A stretch of DNA of 38,148 nucleotides. It comes from a virus. The stretch lies in IMG/VR virus record IMGVR_UViG_3300037149_000215, positions 1 to 38,148 of that record; one strand, written 5' to 3'. A model generated the notes under the pieces. The model worked only from the letters and a program-made list of their open reading frames with translations, was not told where the DNA came from and ran no database searches. The position numbers and the translations under genes are program-made. This document shows, one piece after another, positions 8,742-16,246 of the stretch; positions within the stretch are counted from its first letter, which is position 1, and each line of letters opens with the position of its first letter.

Positions 8742-10886
8742 TCAGTGCGGCGCTTGCCACCGCAGCAGCCGCATGGCGTTGGCCGTAACCAGCACGGTGG
8801 CGCCGGTGTCGGCGAGGATAGCGGGCCAGAGCCCGGTGATGCCGAGGATGGTGGTGACGAGGAAGACCGCCTTGAGGCCCAGCGACAGGGTGATGTTCTG
8901 GGTGATGTTTCCCATCACCGCGTGCGACAGGGCGATCATGTTGGGAATATCCGCCACACGCCCGTGCAGGCTTGCCGCGTCCGCCGTCTCCAGCGCAACG
9001 TCGGTGCCGCCGCCCATGGCGATGCCGATGTCGGCGGCGGCGAGGGCGGGCGCGTCGTTGATGCCGTCGCCCACCTTGGCAACGACCTTGCCGGACGCCT
9101 GCAGGTCGCGGACCACGCGCAGTTTGTCTTCGGGCAGCAGATCGGCGCGCGCGTCGATGCCGAGTTTTGCGGCGATCGCCGCAGCGGTGCGGGCATTGTC
9201 GCCGGTGAGCATGATGGTTGCGATGCCGGCGTTCTTGAGCGTGGCCAGTGCTGCTGCTGCATCGGGGCGCGGCTCGTCGCGCATCGCGAACAAGGCCGCC
9301 ACCTGATCGCCGACGAGCAGGACGGACACGCTCTTTCCGGCCTCGCCGAGCGCCGAGATGGTGGTGGCAGTCGCTTCAGCTATCTCGGTGCGCTCTCCGG
9401 CGGCCTGCGGCGAGCCGAGAAAGACGGTCTTGCCGCCGACGCTGCCGCTCACGCCCTTGCCGGCGATCGCCTTCGCGCCCATGGCGGGGGGAATGGGCGC
9501 CTTGTCGCGCGCCGCCCGGTCGAGGATGGCCAGCGCGAGCGGGTGCGACGAGCCGACCTCCAGCGCCGCGGCAAGCGACAGGGCCTGCGTTTCGCTGCGC
9601 CCGAGGGCGATGATGTCGGTCACCACGGGCTTGCCCTGGGTGAGCGTGCCGGTCTTGTCGAGCGCGACGACGGTGATCGTGCGCAGTTTTTCGAGCACGG
9701 CGCCCCCCTTCATCAGGAGGCCGCGACGGGCGCCCGCCGCGAGGCCTGCCGCGATCGCCGCCGGCGTCGAGATGATGAGGGCGCAGGGGCAGCCGATCAG
9801 CAGGATGGCGAGGCCCTTGTAGATCCATTCGCTCCACATTCCGCCGAACAGCAGCGGCGGCAGCACGGCCACCAGCGCGCCGACGACGAGGACGCCGGGG
9901 GTGTAGACAGTGGAGAAGCGATCGATGAAGCGCGCCGTTGGCGACTTGCTCTCCTGCGCCTCCTCGACGAGATGCACGACGCGGGCGATGGTGTTGTCCG
10001 CCGCGGCGGCCGTCACGCGGACAAGCAGCACCGCATCGGCGTTGACGGTGCCCGCGAAAACCTCGTCGCCCACAGATTTGCGTACCGGAACGCTTTCGCC
10101 GGTGACGGGGGACTGATCGACGGCGCTGGTGCCGTCGATGATCTCGCCATCGGCTGCGATGCGATCGCCGGGGCGGACGAGGATGGTGGCACCGATCGCC
10201 AGCTCCTCCACCGGGACTTCCCGGGTCTGGCCGTGCGCATCGACGACCAGCGCCATTTTCGGCACCAGCGCGGTCAGCCCCTTGATGCTGGCGCGGGCGC
10301 GGCCGGCGGCGACGCCTTCCAGCAATTCGCCCACGAGGAACAGCAGGACAACCGTCGCCGCTTCCTCGGTCGCGCCGATGAGGACGGCGCCGATCGCCGC
10401 GATGCTCATCAGCGTCTCGATCGAAAACGGCGTGCCGTTCAACGCCCCGGCAATCGCCCGCCGGCCCACGGGCACCAGCCCGACGAGGAGCGCCGCGAGA
10501 AAAGCCCAGTGACCAAGGGATGGCACCAGCTGCCCGACGACATAGGCGAGCAGCAGACCGGCGGCGCAGACGAGCGTGAGGATGGCTTTCGGCGATTGCC
10601 ACCACGGGCCGTCCTCGAGCGATCCGTGATCGTGGCTGTGCCCTGCAGCCGGCCGTTCGGCATCCCCGCCCGGGGCGCGAAGGGAATAGCCGAGGGCCTT
10701 GACGGTCCTTTCGATAGCGGCGTTCGGCACGCCGTCATGGGTGACTTTCAGCGTACCGACAGTGAACGACGCTTCGGCCTTCGACACGCCGGGGAGGCGG
10801 GCGACGGCAGTCTCGATCTTGGCCGCGCAGGCGGCGCAGTCCATTCCCTCGACCTGGTAGCGGGTGTTCAGGGCGGCTTCGGCCAT
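8742..10886 (-). CDS. zntA: Heavy-metal P1B-type ATPase, Zn/Cd/Pb exporter type
   Basis: A 714-residue metal pump. It starts with one heavy-metal-associated domain with 'GMDCAAC' at residues 14-20, then a histidine-rich linker 'GHSHDHG' and the membrane domain with the 'CPCALII' ion-binding motif near residue 365. The phosphorylation site 'DKTGTLTQG' is near residue 410, with 'SSHPLA' and 'TGDNARTAAAIA' in the cytoplasmic domains. The end includes 'KVGDGINDAPALAAADIGIAMGGGTDVALETAD', split here as K-V-G-D and D-V-A-L elements that fit the Zn/Cd/Pb subgroup. The start at 10886 is preferred over one 11 codons upstream because it gives the usual 'MAEAA...YQVEGMDC' N-terminus. A MerR-type operator lies just upstream. 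Confidence 0.9.
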   Translation of the reverse strand: MAEAALNTRYQVEGMDCAACAAKIETAVARLPGVSKAEASFTVGTLKVTHDGVPNAAIERTVKALGYSLRAPGGDAERPAAGHSHDHGSLEDGPWWQSPKAILTLVCAAGLLLAYVVGQLVPSLGHWAFLAALLVGLVPVGRRAIAGALNGTPFSIETLMSIAAIGAVLIGATEEAATVVLLFLVGELLEGVAAGRARASIKGLTALVPKMALVVDAHGQTREVPVEELAIGATILVRPGDRIAADGEIIDGTSAVDQSPVTGESVPVRKSVGDEVFAGTVNADAVLLVRVTAAAADNTIARVVHLVEEAQESKSPTARFIDRFSTVYTPGVLVVGALVAVLPPLLFGGMWSEWIYKGLAILLIGCPCALIISTPAAIAAGLAAGARRGLLMKGGAVLEKLRTITVVALDKTGTLTQGKPVVTDIIALGRSETQALSLAAALEVGSSHPLALAILDRAARDKAPIPPAMGAKAIAGKGVSGSVGGKTVFLGSPQAAGERTEIAEATATTISALGEAGKSVSVLLVGDQVAALFAMRDEPRPDAAAALATLKNAGIATIMLTGDNARTAAAIAAKLGIDARADLLPEDKLRVVRDLQASGKVVAKVGDGINDAPALAAADIGIAMGGGTDVALETADAASLHGRVADIPNMIALSHAVMGNITQNITLSLGLKAVFLVTTILGITGLWPAILADTGATVLVTANAMRLLRWQAPH

Positions 10887-10923
10887 GCTTTTCGTCCTCG
10901 CGATCCGTTCGGATCCCATCGGT

Positions 10924-10949
10924 ACGACCTCTAGCGACTAGAGGGTCAA
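10924..10949 (-). promoter_or_regulatory. MerR-family operator-promoter of the metal ATPase gene
   Basis: Read on the minus strand there is a -35 element TTGACC (10944-10949), then a 19-base spacer, then TACCGA-like -10 sequence near 10919-10924. Inside the spacer lies a perfect dyad, CCTCTAG-CGA-CTAGAGG at 10928-10944. Over-long spacers of 19-20 bases with an internal dyad are the hallmark of promoters untwisted by MerR-family activators such as ZntR, CadR and PbrR. The position, about 40 bases before the ATPase start, fits metal-induced expression. No merR-type gene is in the window. Confidence 0.75.
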
Positions 10950-10991
10950 GCAGGTTTTGGGGGCTGGGTCTGATGCAAATTTCGGGCAAAG

Positions 10992-11018
10992 AAAAAGCCC
11001 GGTCGCCCGGGCTTTTTT
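10992..11018. terminator. Rho-independent terminator, probably of the interrupted tRNA gene
   Basis: AAAAAGCCCGG (10992-11002) pairs with CCGGGCTTTTT (11007-11017) around a 4-base loop, giving a strong stem with T/A tracts on both sides. It lies 21 bases beyond the tRNA-like 3' end on the side where that tRNA transcript would terminate, so it most likely belonged to the tRNA gene. It is symmetrical enough to insulate the prophage from the chromosome as well. Confidence 0.8.
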
Positions 11019-11038
11019 CGTTCCACTGCCACAAAAAG

Positions 11039-11055
11039 TGGCTCCGCGAGTAGGA
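11039..11055 (-). other. Probable attL: 3'-terminal fragment of a tRNA-Asn gene
   Basis: On the minus strand the 17 bases read TCCTACTCGCGGAGCCA. This matches half of a T-stem (CCTAC), the acceptor strand TCGCGGA, the discriminator G and CCA, the expected 3' end of an alphaproteobacterial tRNA-Asn. The rest of a tRNA is absent on the phage side, and the terminator follows on the chromosomal side. This is the usual remnant when a phage integrates into a tRNA 3' end. The intact tRNA would be expected at the right prophage end, outside the window. Confidence 0.72.
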
Positions 11056-11118
11056 GTAGGAGGCATCCGGCGGATCAGAGAAAACCCATGTTTTGCTCGG
11101 CAGGCGCCTCAGACGACC

Positions 11119-11343
11119 TTAGTTGGCTCCGTCAATGTTGCCCATTTTGTTGCCCGTTTTGTTGCCCGGACGGGAGATGGTGGCGTGGGCGGTAACTCGG
11201 CTCATGATATCGGCCCGACGCAGCTCTTCGGCGCGCATCTTTTCGAGGCGCTCGAACAGCGGCAGCGCCACCTGCAGATCGTGGGTCGTGATGGCCTCGG
11301 CGACCAGCCCCATGACTCGCTCGATGCGCTCCAGCTGGGTCAC
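11119..11343 (-). CDS. Small phage protein, last gene of the leftward operon
   Basis: A 74-residue acidic-to-basic, mostly helical protein ('LERIERVMGLVAEAITTHDLQVALPLFERLEKMRAEEL') with no family I recognise. The C-terminal tail has a repeated 'GNKTGNKMGN' stretch. Its ATG overlaps the stop of the upstream gene by four bases (ATGA), which supports it as coding. It is the gene nearest the left attachment site; an excisionase role cannot be excluded, but no winged-helix pattern is visible. Confidence 0.6.
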   Translation of the reverse strand: MTQLERIERVMGLVAEAITTHDLQVALPLFERLEKMRAEELRRADIMSRVTAHATISRPGNKTGNKMGNIDGAN

Positions 11344-11567
11344 TTCCGTGCCTCAGTGAACTTGCTGGGTGACCAGGGCCAACCTGCAGGGATGGGCTCA
11401 CCGTCGCCAAGCGGATTCCCGTCGGCGCCGACATAGCCGTCTCTGTCTTCGCCGCAACAGCCGCGGTGGATCAGTCCGCCTTCCGCGTCATGCAGAACAA
11501 GATCGCCCTCTCTGAGGGGTGTCTCGCAGGCTATGCAGGTCTCAATCTCGCTGGCGACCTCAAGCAT
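11340..11567 (-). CDS. Small putative zinc-binding phage protein
   Basis: This 75-residue protein has 'CIACETPLREGDLVLHDAE' followed by 'LIHRGCCG', giving a CxxC pair plus His and Cys residues that could bind one zinc ion. The second half is rich in glycine and aspartate. It overlaps the HD-domain gene upstream by eight bases and the gene downstream by four. Function is unknown; small CxxC phage proteins of this kind are often nucleic-acid or protein adaptors. Confidence 0.6.
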   Translation of the reverse strand: MLEVASEIETCIACETPLREGDLVLHDAEGGLIHRGCCGEDRDGYVGADGNPLGDGEPIPAGWPWSPSKFTEARK

Positions 11568-12156
11568 TTGCCGCGCCCTCCCACGCTTTGGTGGCGAGTT
11601 CGCGTTCGAAGGTTTGGCGGAAGAGATCCGCGGCGGCGGCCCAGGTCAGGGGGCGGGGGCGGATGCGTGGGAGAGGACGGGACAGGGGGCGCGGGAAGCG
11701 TCCATTGGCCGCCGGCATGAATGTGCGCCATTCGACGGCCGCGGCGAGCTGGTCGGCCTCGGTCACGGCATCGTGCACTTCTCTCGGCGCATCGGGCAGG
11801 CCGAAACGGCGCTCGATCAGCCGGTCGAGGCGATATTTGATGCTGTCGACGCGGCGCGCGAAGCCGGCGTCGTAGGCGCAGAGCAGCTCGACGGTCGGCG
11901 TCGTGATGTCGCCGATGAGATATTCGTGGCCGTCATGCTTCAGGGCCCAGAGCGCCCAGGGGCGCAGCTGCGGCGCAATGCTGATGAACAGGTCGTAGAC
12001 CAGCACAGAGTGCTGGGCGACGGCGAACGGTACCTCGAGGCATCCGGTCCAGCGATTGAGTTGGCCCAGGCCATGGGCCATGGCCTCGAGGGTGATGGTT
12101 TCGGGCGCCGGGTCGAGCAGATCGACGGGGCCCGTGCGGGTGGCGCTGTGGATCAT
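11560..12156 (-). CDS. HD-domain phosphohydrolase-like phage protein
   Basis: This 198-residue protein contains an HD-superfamily signature: 'FAVAQHSVLVYDLF' supplies the first histidine, and 'ALKHDGHEYLIGDITTP' supplies the HD pair and a downstream acidic residue. Bacterial relatives of this shape (YfbR-like) hydrolyse nucleotides, typically dephosphorylating deoxynucleoside monophosphates. A role in shaping the nucleotide pool during infection fits the MazG-like gene in the same operon, but the substrate cannot be read from sequence. The ATG at 12156 overlaps the stop of the preceding gene (ATGA); longer in-frame starts lie inside that gene. Confidence 0.75.
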   Translation of the reverse strand: MIHSATRTGPVDLLDPAPETITLEAMAHGLGQLNRWTGCLEVPFAVAQHSVLVYDLFISIAPQLRPWALWALKHDGHEYLIGDITTPTVELLCAYDAGFARRVDSIKYRLDRLIERRFGLPDAPREVHDAVTEADQLAAAVEWRTFMPAANGRFPRPLSRPLPRIRPRPLTWAAAADLFRQTFERELATKAWEGAANA

Positions 12157-12884
12157 GCCGCCGCCCTCGCGAGTTGATCGATGTTGCCGCGCTCGACAGT
12201 GAAGTTGTAGGCGGCGACCCAAGGGTTGGCGTCCCATGAGTTTGAGCCGTTGATCGCTTCCCACAGATCGCGATAGGCCTTCTGCGGGTAGTTCGCCCAA
12301 AAGGTGAAGTCGTCCCACCATTTGCCCTCAAACGGCTTGCCCTCAACGTCTTTGGGGCGCCAGTGCTCGGTGGAGGTCACGCCTTCAGCCAGAGCGTCGC
12401 CCGCGCTGCAATCCTGCAAGCGCTGCACGCGCACGTCGGTCACGGTGAGGGTGAGGCGGGAGGCCCAGCGGGGCATATGGATGCTTGGTTTCCATGCCGG
12501 TTTGCCGGAGCGGTCAAAGTCGACACGATAGTGCGCCGCCATGTCCGGATCGGTCGGATCGACAGTCTTGGGCAGGTCGTAGGCTGTGACAGGGATGCGC
12601 GCGAACATTTCGCGCACCCACAGCCGATCGCCGATCTCAAGTGGCACAAGAGTGATGATGGCCTTCTCTGGATCAAAGGGAGCGTAGCTGCTCGCCCAGA
12701 CCCCAGTGACGGCATCAAAAGTTTCCCACCCGCGGAGCTCAAGATCTTCGAGCGTCTCAGACGCCAGATCAGCGACGATCCTAACGTTTTCCGACTTCAG
12801 CGCCCGCCGCGTCTGCGTCTTGGTGCCGGCGAGCAGGGCTCGGACCATCGGACCAGAGAACACGATCGGTTTGTCGGTCATCAC
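12153..12884 (-). CDS. ASCH-like phage protein
   Basis: The 243-residue protein begins 'KPIVFSGPMVRALLAGTKTQTRRALK', an opening shared by a large group of phage proteins assigned to the ASCH/PUA-like fold. The segment 'GDRLWVREMFARI' in the middle and 'LTLTVTDVRVQRLQDCSAGDALAEGV' near residue 160 belong to the same pattern. ASCH domains are RNA-binding in related proteins, but the role in phages is not established. It sits in the leftward operon with four-base overlaps on both sides. Confidence 0.75.
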   Translation of the reverse strand: MMTDKPIVFSGPMVRALLAGTKTQTRRALKSENVRIVADLASETLEDLELRGWETFDAVTGVWASSYAPFDPEKAIITLVPLEIGDRLWVREMFARIPVTAYDLPKTVDPTDPDMAAHYRVDFDRSGKPAWKPSIHMPRWASRLTLTVTDVRVQRLQDCSAGDALAEGVTSTEHWRPKDVEGKPFEGKWWDDFTFWANYPQKAYRDLWEAINGSNSWDANPWVAAYNFTVERGNIDQLARAAA

Positions 12885-13063
12885 GATCTCCCTCCCAGGC
12901 GGCCGATTGCGGCGCGGACGCGGGCTAGCTGGGCGGGCGCCTCGCTGACGATGGTTTCAAGGCTCGACTCGCGGTCACGCAGGCGCGCCAATTCGCGGGC
13001 GCGGTCGAGCGTGGCGACGATGCGCGAATGGCGGTGCCGGTCGTCAGTGGTACGGTGCATCAC
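12881..13063 (-). CDS. Small hypothetical phage protein
   Basis: A 60-residue, arginine-rich and probably entirely helical protein. It is recognised as coding mainly because it starts and ends in ATGA overlaps with the MazG-like gene upstream and the ASCH-like gene downstream. No family is recognised. Confidence 0.55.
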   Translation of the reverse strand: MMHRTTDDRHRHSRIVATLDRARELARLRDRESSLETIVSEAPAQLARVRAAIGRLGGRS

Positions 13064-13647
13064 GCCACCTCCAGCCGGTGCGGCATGCCGTGCTTTTCGG
13101 ACGTGCGGTTGAACTTGGCGACGATGGCGGCGCCGAGGTCGATATCGAGTGACCAGGCGATGCCGTCGAGGGCGCGGACGAGCGCGCCGAAAGCGAAAGC
13201 GGGAAAGAGTCGGGGGCGAACCCTATCCTCGATATCGGCGACGACGCCGGCGATATCGCCCATCCGCGCTATCGCAAGAAGGGCCGCCTGCTGCAGCGTG
13301 ACGATGCCGAACTCGGTGAGCCGGTCTTCGGTAGCTGCGCGAAACTCGTCGAAGCTGCGGTTGTCGATCTCGACGCCGAAGCGGGCGGCGAGCAGGTCGC
13401 AGTAGATCACCGCGTCGGCGAGTTCGTCGGCAAGGTCCGCGGTAAGCGCCTCGGCGGTCGTCTGCGCGCCGAAGGTGATTCCGTCGCGGACGCGGTTGAG
13501 CTTCTTGACGACGTTAAGCGCCTCGCCGACTTCGCCGCCGACGGCGATCAGCCAATCGGAGGGCGACCAGCTTTCGAGCGGGTGTTTCCAGCCTTCGACG
13601 CTGCGGGCGACGTTGACCAGGCGCAGCTGTGGGAAAGTGAGGCTCAT
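13060..13647 (-). CDS. MazG-like nucleotide pyrophosphohydrolase protein
   Basis: The N-terminal half carries a recognisable MazG-like motif set: 'GGEVGEALNVVKKL' (helix with ExxE-type metal ligands) and 'DLADELADAVIYCDLLAARFG' (ExxD). These enzymes hydrolyse nucleoside triphosphates to monophosphates, and phage copies are thought to alter nucleotide or alarmone pools. The C-terminal half (from about residue 110) looks like a second, weaker copy, with 'SLDIDLGAAIVAKFNRTSEKHG' resembling the family's end segment. Total length is 195 residues. It overlaps its neighbours by four bases each. Confidence 0.75.
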   Translation of the reverse strand: MSLTFPQLRLVNVARSVEGWKHPLESWSPSDWLIAVGGEVGEALNVVKKLNRVRDGITFGAQTTAEALTADLADELADAVIYCDLLAARFGVEIDNRSFDEFRAATEDRLTEFGIVTLQQAALLAIARMGDIAGVVADIEDRVRPRLFPAFAFGALVRALDGIAWSLDIDLGAAIVAKFNRTSEKHGMPHRLEVA

Positions 13648-14126
13648 GACGCGATCCTCGCCGGCACACCGCGCTCGGCGTGAAAGTCGTCGGCGGCGCG
13701 GGCGATGATTTCGTCCCAGAGGTCGGCGATCTCGCGGTTGGTGAATTGCTGCAGGCGCAGTGTCGAGTGGATGGTGGGGATCTGCGGCAGCATGCCGAGA
13801 ACCAGGGCGGAAGCCTCGCGGATACGCGCCTCGCGGTCATAGGGCGCCTCGGCGGTGCCGAAGGTGGGATGATCCTGACGGATCACCGTCCGATCGGCGA
13901 TGCGGCTGGCGCGGCCGATGTGGCGAGCGATTTCGTCGGCGCTGAGCGAGTGGGTTTCCGGCGCATCGCGAAAATGGTGCATCTCGGTCGGCCGGCCTTC
14001 GCCGGACTGACGCAGGATTACCGTCGCCATGCGGCCGGCAATGTCTTCGTCCTCAAGGGCGAAGGGGGCCGGCACCAGGCGACTGCCGGCGTGGTCGGGG
14101 CGAAGGTTTTCGGAGTGGGTGTGCAT
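13644..14126 (-). CDS. Hypothetical phage protein, first gene of the leftward operon
   Basis: A 160-residue protein without recognised domain. The start at 14126 ('MHTHSENLRPDHAG') has an AGGAT-type ribosome site; an in-frame start 23 codons upstream would place the operator inside the gene and is not favoured. The C-terminal part ('IHSTLRLQQFTNREIADLWDEIIARAADDFHAERG') is helical and acidic. As first gene of the seven-gene leftward operon, it lies directly behind the operator at 14155-14182. Confidence 0.65.
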   Translation of the reverse strand: MHTHSENLRPDHAGSRLVPAPFALEDEDIAGRMATVILRQSGEGRPTEMHHFRDAPETHSLSADEIARHIGRASRIADRTVIRQDHPTFGTAEAPYDREARIREASALVLGMLPQIPTIHSTLRLQQFTNREIADLWDEIIARAADDFHAERGVPARIAS

Positions 14127-14154
14127 GGAGCATCCTCGCAAAAATCGCGTGAAT

Positions 14155-14182
14155 GTAACCACAGGTTTCAATAAGTTGCAAT
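14155..14182. promoter_or_regulatory. Phage repressor operator in front of the leftward operon
   Basis: The sequence GTAACCACAGGTTTCAATA followed by AGTTGCAAT is nearly the reverse complement of the sequence between repressor and cro (16211-16238). The core GTAACC-ACA-GGTTTC is an almost perfect dyad. The site is 29 bases upstream of the first leftward gene, where it would block that promoter in a lysogen. Confidence 0.72.
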
Positions 14183-14263
14183 AACGGGAAACCAAGAGTT
14201 GCGGTTCGTTCTCCGGTTCCGCGTGTTAGGCTCGCGCTTTGTAGGCATTGCGAGGGGGGAGCC

Positions 14264-15364
14264 TTGCCGTACTATTTGAGGAAGTCGGTGCGATTTGGCC
14301 TGTTGAGGGTCAATTTTTCGAAGAGCGGTGTAGGAGTTTCTACCGGGGTGAAGGGGCTCCGCTTTGGGGCCGGGCCGCGCGGACACTACGTCCATGCCGG
14401 TCGCGGCGGTATCTACTACAGGTCGAATTTCGGGAAGAATTCCGGCCGTGGAACGAAGCCTACTTTCGCCGAGCCACGGCCTCGCGCCGTCGAGCATCAA
14501 GGCGCGAACCCTGTGTCGTTGTCGCTCGAAGTCGAGATGCGCGAGATCGACTCCGGCGATGTCGCCGGCATGCGGGGGGAGGCATTCGAGGCAATCCTCG
14601 CGGATATCGAGAAACGCGCCCGTCGGTGGCGGATGGTTGTGTGGCTGCCGTTGGCCATCATCATCGCCTCTTACGTCGCGTCCATCGGCTGGGGCGCCGC
14701 CTGGTTCGGCTGGGCCTTGTTGGCACTTCCGTCGCTGCTCGTCGGCGTTTGGATCGATGCTTCACGACGAATTTCCGTGATGGCCTATGAACTCGACAAG
14801 GATGTTGAGGGGCGCTACCGGGCCCTATGCGCTGCCTTTGACGAGCTGCTGACCTCGAAAGCCATCTGGCACGTACAGGCGTCGGGTGATGTGCGGGATT
14901 TGCAGGTGGCCAAGCGCAATGCCGGCGCAAAGGCGTTGATTACACGCGCCCAGATATCCCCACGTTACGCGCTTCCCAAGAACATCAAGAGCAATATCAC
15001 GCCGCCCTCTATCAGTGCAGGCAGGCAAACGCTCTACTTCCTGCCGGACGTCGTACTGATCGAAGACCGCAAACGGTTCGGCGCTGTCGGCTATTCAGAG
15101 ATGCGGGTCGATGCCGCGCCGTCGCGCTTCATAGAGGATGGGCGCGTTCCAAAGGACGCAGAAATTGTCGGGACGACATGGCAGTACATCAACGTGAAGG
15201 GCGGTCCGGATAGGCGCTTCGCCAACAATCGTCAGATTCCCATATGCCTTTATGAGGAGATGCAGGTCAGAAGCGAAAGCGGACTCAACGAACGCTTCCA
15301 GGTGTCGCGCCGAGGCGCTGGCAAGGCATTCGGACAAGCGCTGCTAGATTTGGGTAGGGGGTGA
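14264..15364 (+). CDS. DUF4236-domain protein, probable prophage cargo gene
   Basis: The 366-residue protein begins 'MPYYLRKSVRFGLLRVNFSKSG' and continues 'GVKGLRFGAGPRG...VHAGRGGIYYR', the diagnostic DUF4236 N-terminus. Around residues 125-165 there are two hydrophobic segments ('VVWLPLAIIIASYVASIGWGA' split as two helices) that probably anchor it in the membrane. The C-terminal 200 residues are probably cytoplasmic. The start is TTG at 14264 behind a GAGGGGGGA ribosome site. It lies between the leftward operon and the repressor, convergent with the repressor and stopping one base before its stop codon. Function of DUF4236 is unknown; this position suggests expression in the lysogen. Confidence 0.72.
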   Translation: MPYYLRKSVRFGLLRVNFSKSGVGVSTGVKGLRFGAGPRGHYVHAGRGGIYYRSNFGKNSGRGTKPTFAEPRPRAVEHQGANPVSLSLEVEMREIDSGDVAGMRGEAFEAILADIEKRARRWRMVVWLPLAIIIASYVASIGWGAAWFGWALLALPSLLVGVWIDASRRISVMAYELDKDVEGRYRALCAAFDELLTSKAIWHVQASGDVRDLQVAKRNAGAKALITRAQISPRYALPKNIKSNITPPSISAGRQTLYFLPDVVLIEDRKRFGAVGYSEMRVDAAPSRFIEDGRVPKDAEIVGTTWQYINVKGGPDRRFANNRQIPICLYEEMQVRSESGLNERFQVSRRGAGKAFGQALLDLGRG

Positions 15365-16162
15365 TCAGCGCTTGGGGCCGCGACGTGGGCGAGGTGCCGC
15401 TACAGTCAGCGGCTCGGTCCCTGCGCCGGCATAGCCGAGGATTTCGCGGAGCGACAAGACCTTGTGGGTAGATAGGCCCGGCGACTTCATGAAGGAGATC
15501 TCGCCAGTAGGATGCAGCTGACGCGCCATCACCCGGTCTGCAAGATCGTCCTGCAGAATTTTGATGAATGCCGTCGGATTGCCGTTCCGGCTCTTATGCT
15601 CAATGACGATTATTGGGTCGCCGGGCGAGGCGGGTGAATGAGGGCTGACATAGACAGGGTCGCCTGGCCGATACATTGGCAGCATGGAGTCGCCCGTGAC
15701 CTCGAGGCCATATACATCCCGCAAGCCGACCAGGCCGGGAAGCATTGGCAGCGTCCCGATGGGTTGCTGATCGAGTAGTAGGGCCGTGCCCGCCGCAAGC
15801 GTCGAGCCGGCCGCCTGACCATAGATTTCGACCGTCCCAACAAGCCCCCCGGTTCCAGTCGCGTCCAGCACGCCGACGGAATGCAGGAAGCGCTGGCCGA
15901 CGCGGCGCAGGTCGTCTTCCGATGGCGGCGCACCTCGGTTCTTACCAATCCAATCGAGAGTGGTGCCAACCATGTCAGCGACGGCGTCCATGTTTCGCCG
16001 CGCGAGCCCCTTGCTGCCCTTCTCCCAATTACCAACAGCGCCTCGGGTAACGGGAGGTGACCCGGCAGATTTCAACTGCTGGTTCAATGCATCGGCGAAC
16101 TCGTCCTGAGTTAGCCCCATCCCCTTGCGGATGAATGCGATTCTTTCGGCGAGTGACTCCAT
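15365..16162 (-). CDS. CI-like phage repressor with S24 peptidase domain
   Basis: This 265-residue regulator has an N-terminal helix-turn-helix of the XRE type ('LAERIAFIRKGMGLTQDEFADALN...RGAVGNWEKGSKGL') and a C-terminal LexA/S24-type domain. The probable catalytic serine is in 'VTGDSMLPMYRPGD' and the lysine in 'NPTAFIKIL'. Such repressors keep the prophage silent and self-cleave when RecA filaments form. The start at 16162 is preferred; an upstream in-frame ATG at 16219 would overlap the operator. The next gene (cro-like) is divergent, and the operator lies between them. Confidence 0.88.
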   Translation of the reverse strand: MESLAERIAFIRKGMGLTQDEFADALNQQLKSAGSPPVTRGAVGNWEKGSKGLARRNMDAVADMVGTTLDWIGKNRGAPPSEDDLRRVGQRFLHSVGVLDATGTGGLVGTVEIYGQAAGSTLAAGTALLLDQQPIGTLPMLPGLVGLRDVYGLEVTGDSMLPMYRPGDPVYVSPHSPASPGDPIIVIEHKSRNGNPTAFIKILQDDLADRVMARQLHPTGEISFMKSPGLSTHKVLSLREILGYAGAGTEPLTVAAPRPRRGPKR

Positions 16163-16210
16163 GAGCGGCAGGATATTGAAAGGTAGGGTTTCAGTCTCCG
16201 ACAAATCTGG

Positions 16211-16238
16211 TTGCAACATATTGTAACCTGTGGTTTCA
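16211..16238. promoter_or_regulatory. Phage operator between repressor and Cro-like gene
   Basis: TTGCAACATATTGTAACC followed by TGTGGTTTCA is, on the opposite strand, the same sequence as at 14155-14182 apart from a few A/T exchanges. It holds the dyad GAAACC-ACA-GGTTAC and also the imperfect palindrome GGTTGCAA-CATA-TTGTAACC. It lies nine bases before the cro-like start and 48 bases before the repressor start, as expected for a switch operator. Confidence 0.75.
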
Positions 16239-16246
16239 GTGTTGCC

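Noticed and set aside
8589-10934. 781-residue plus-strand frame opposite the metal ATPase
   Set aside because: It is an artefact of GC-rich codon use opposite a clear P-type ATPase; composition is dominated by Arg, Gly, Asp and Ala repeats.
11119-14126. Integrase or excisionase in the leftward operon near attL
   Set aside because: None of the seven proteins shows the R-H-R-Y pattern of a tyrosine recombinase, a serine recombinase motif or a clear winged-helix Xis; the integrase is expected at the other end.
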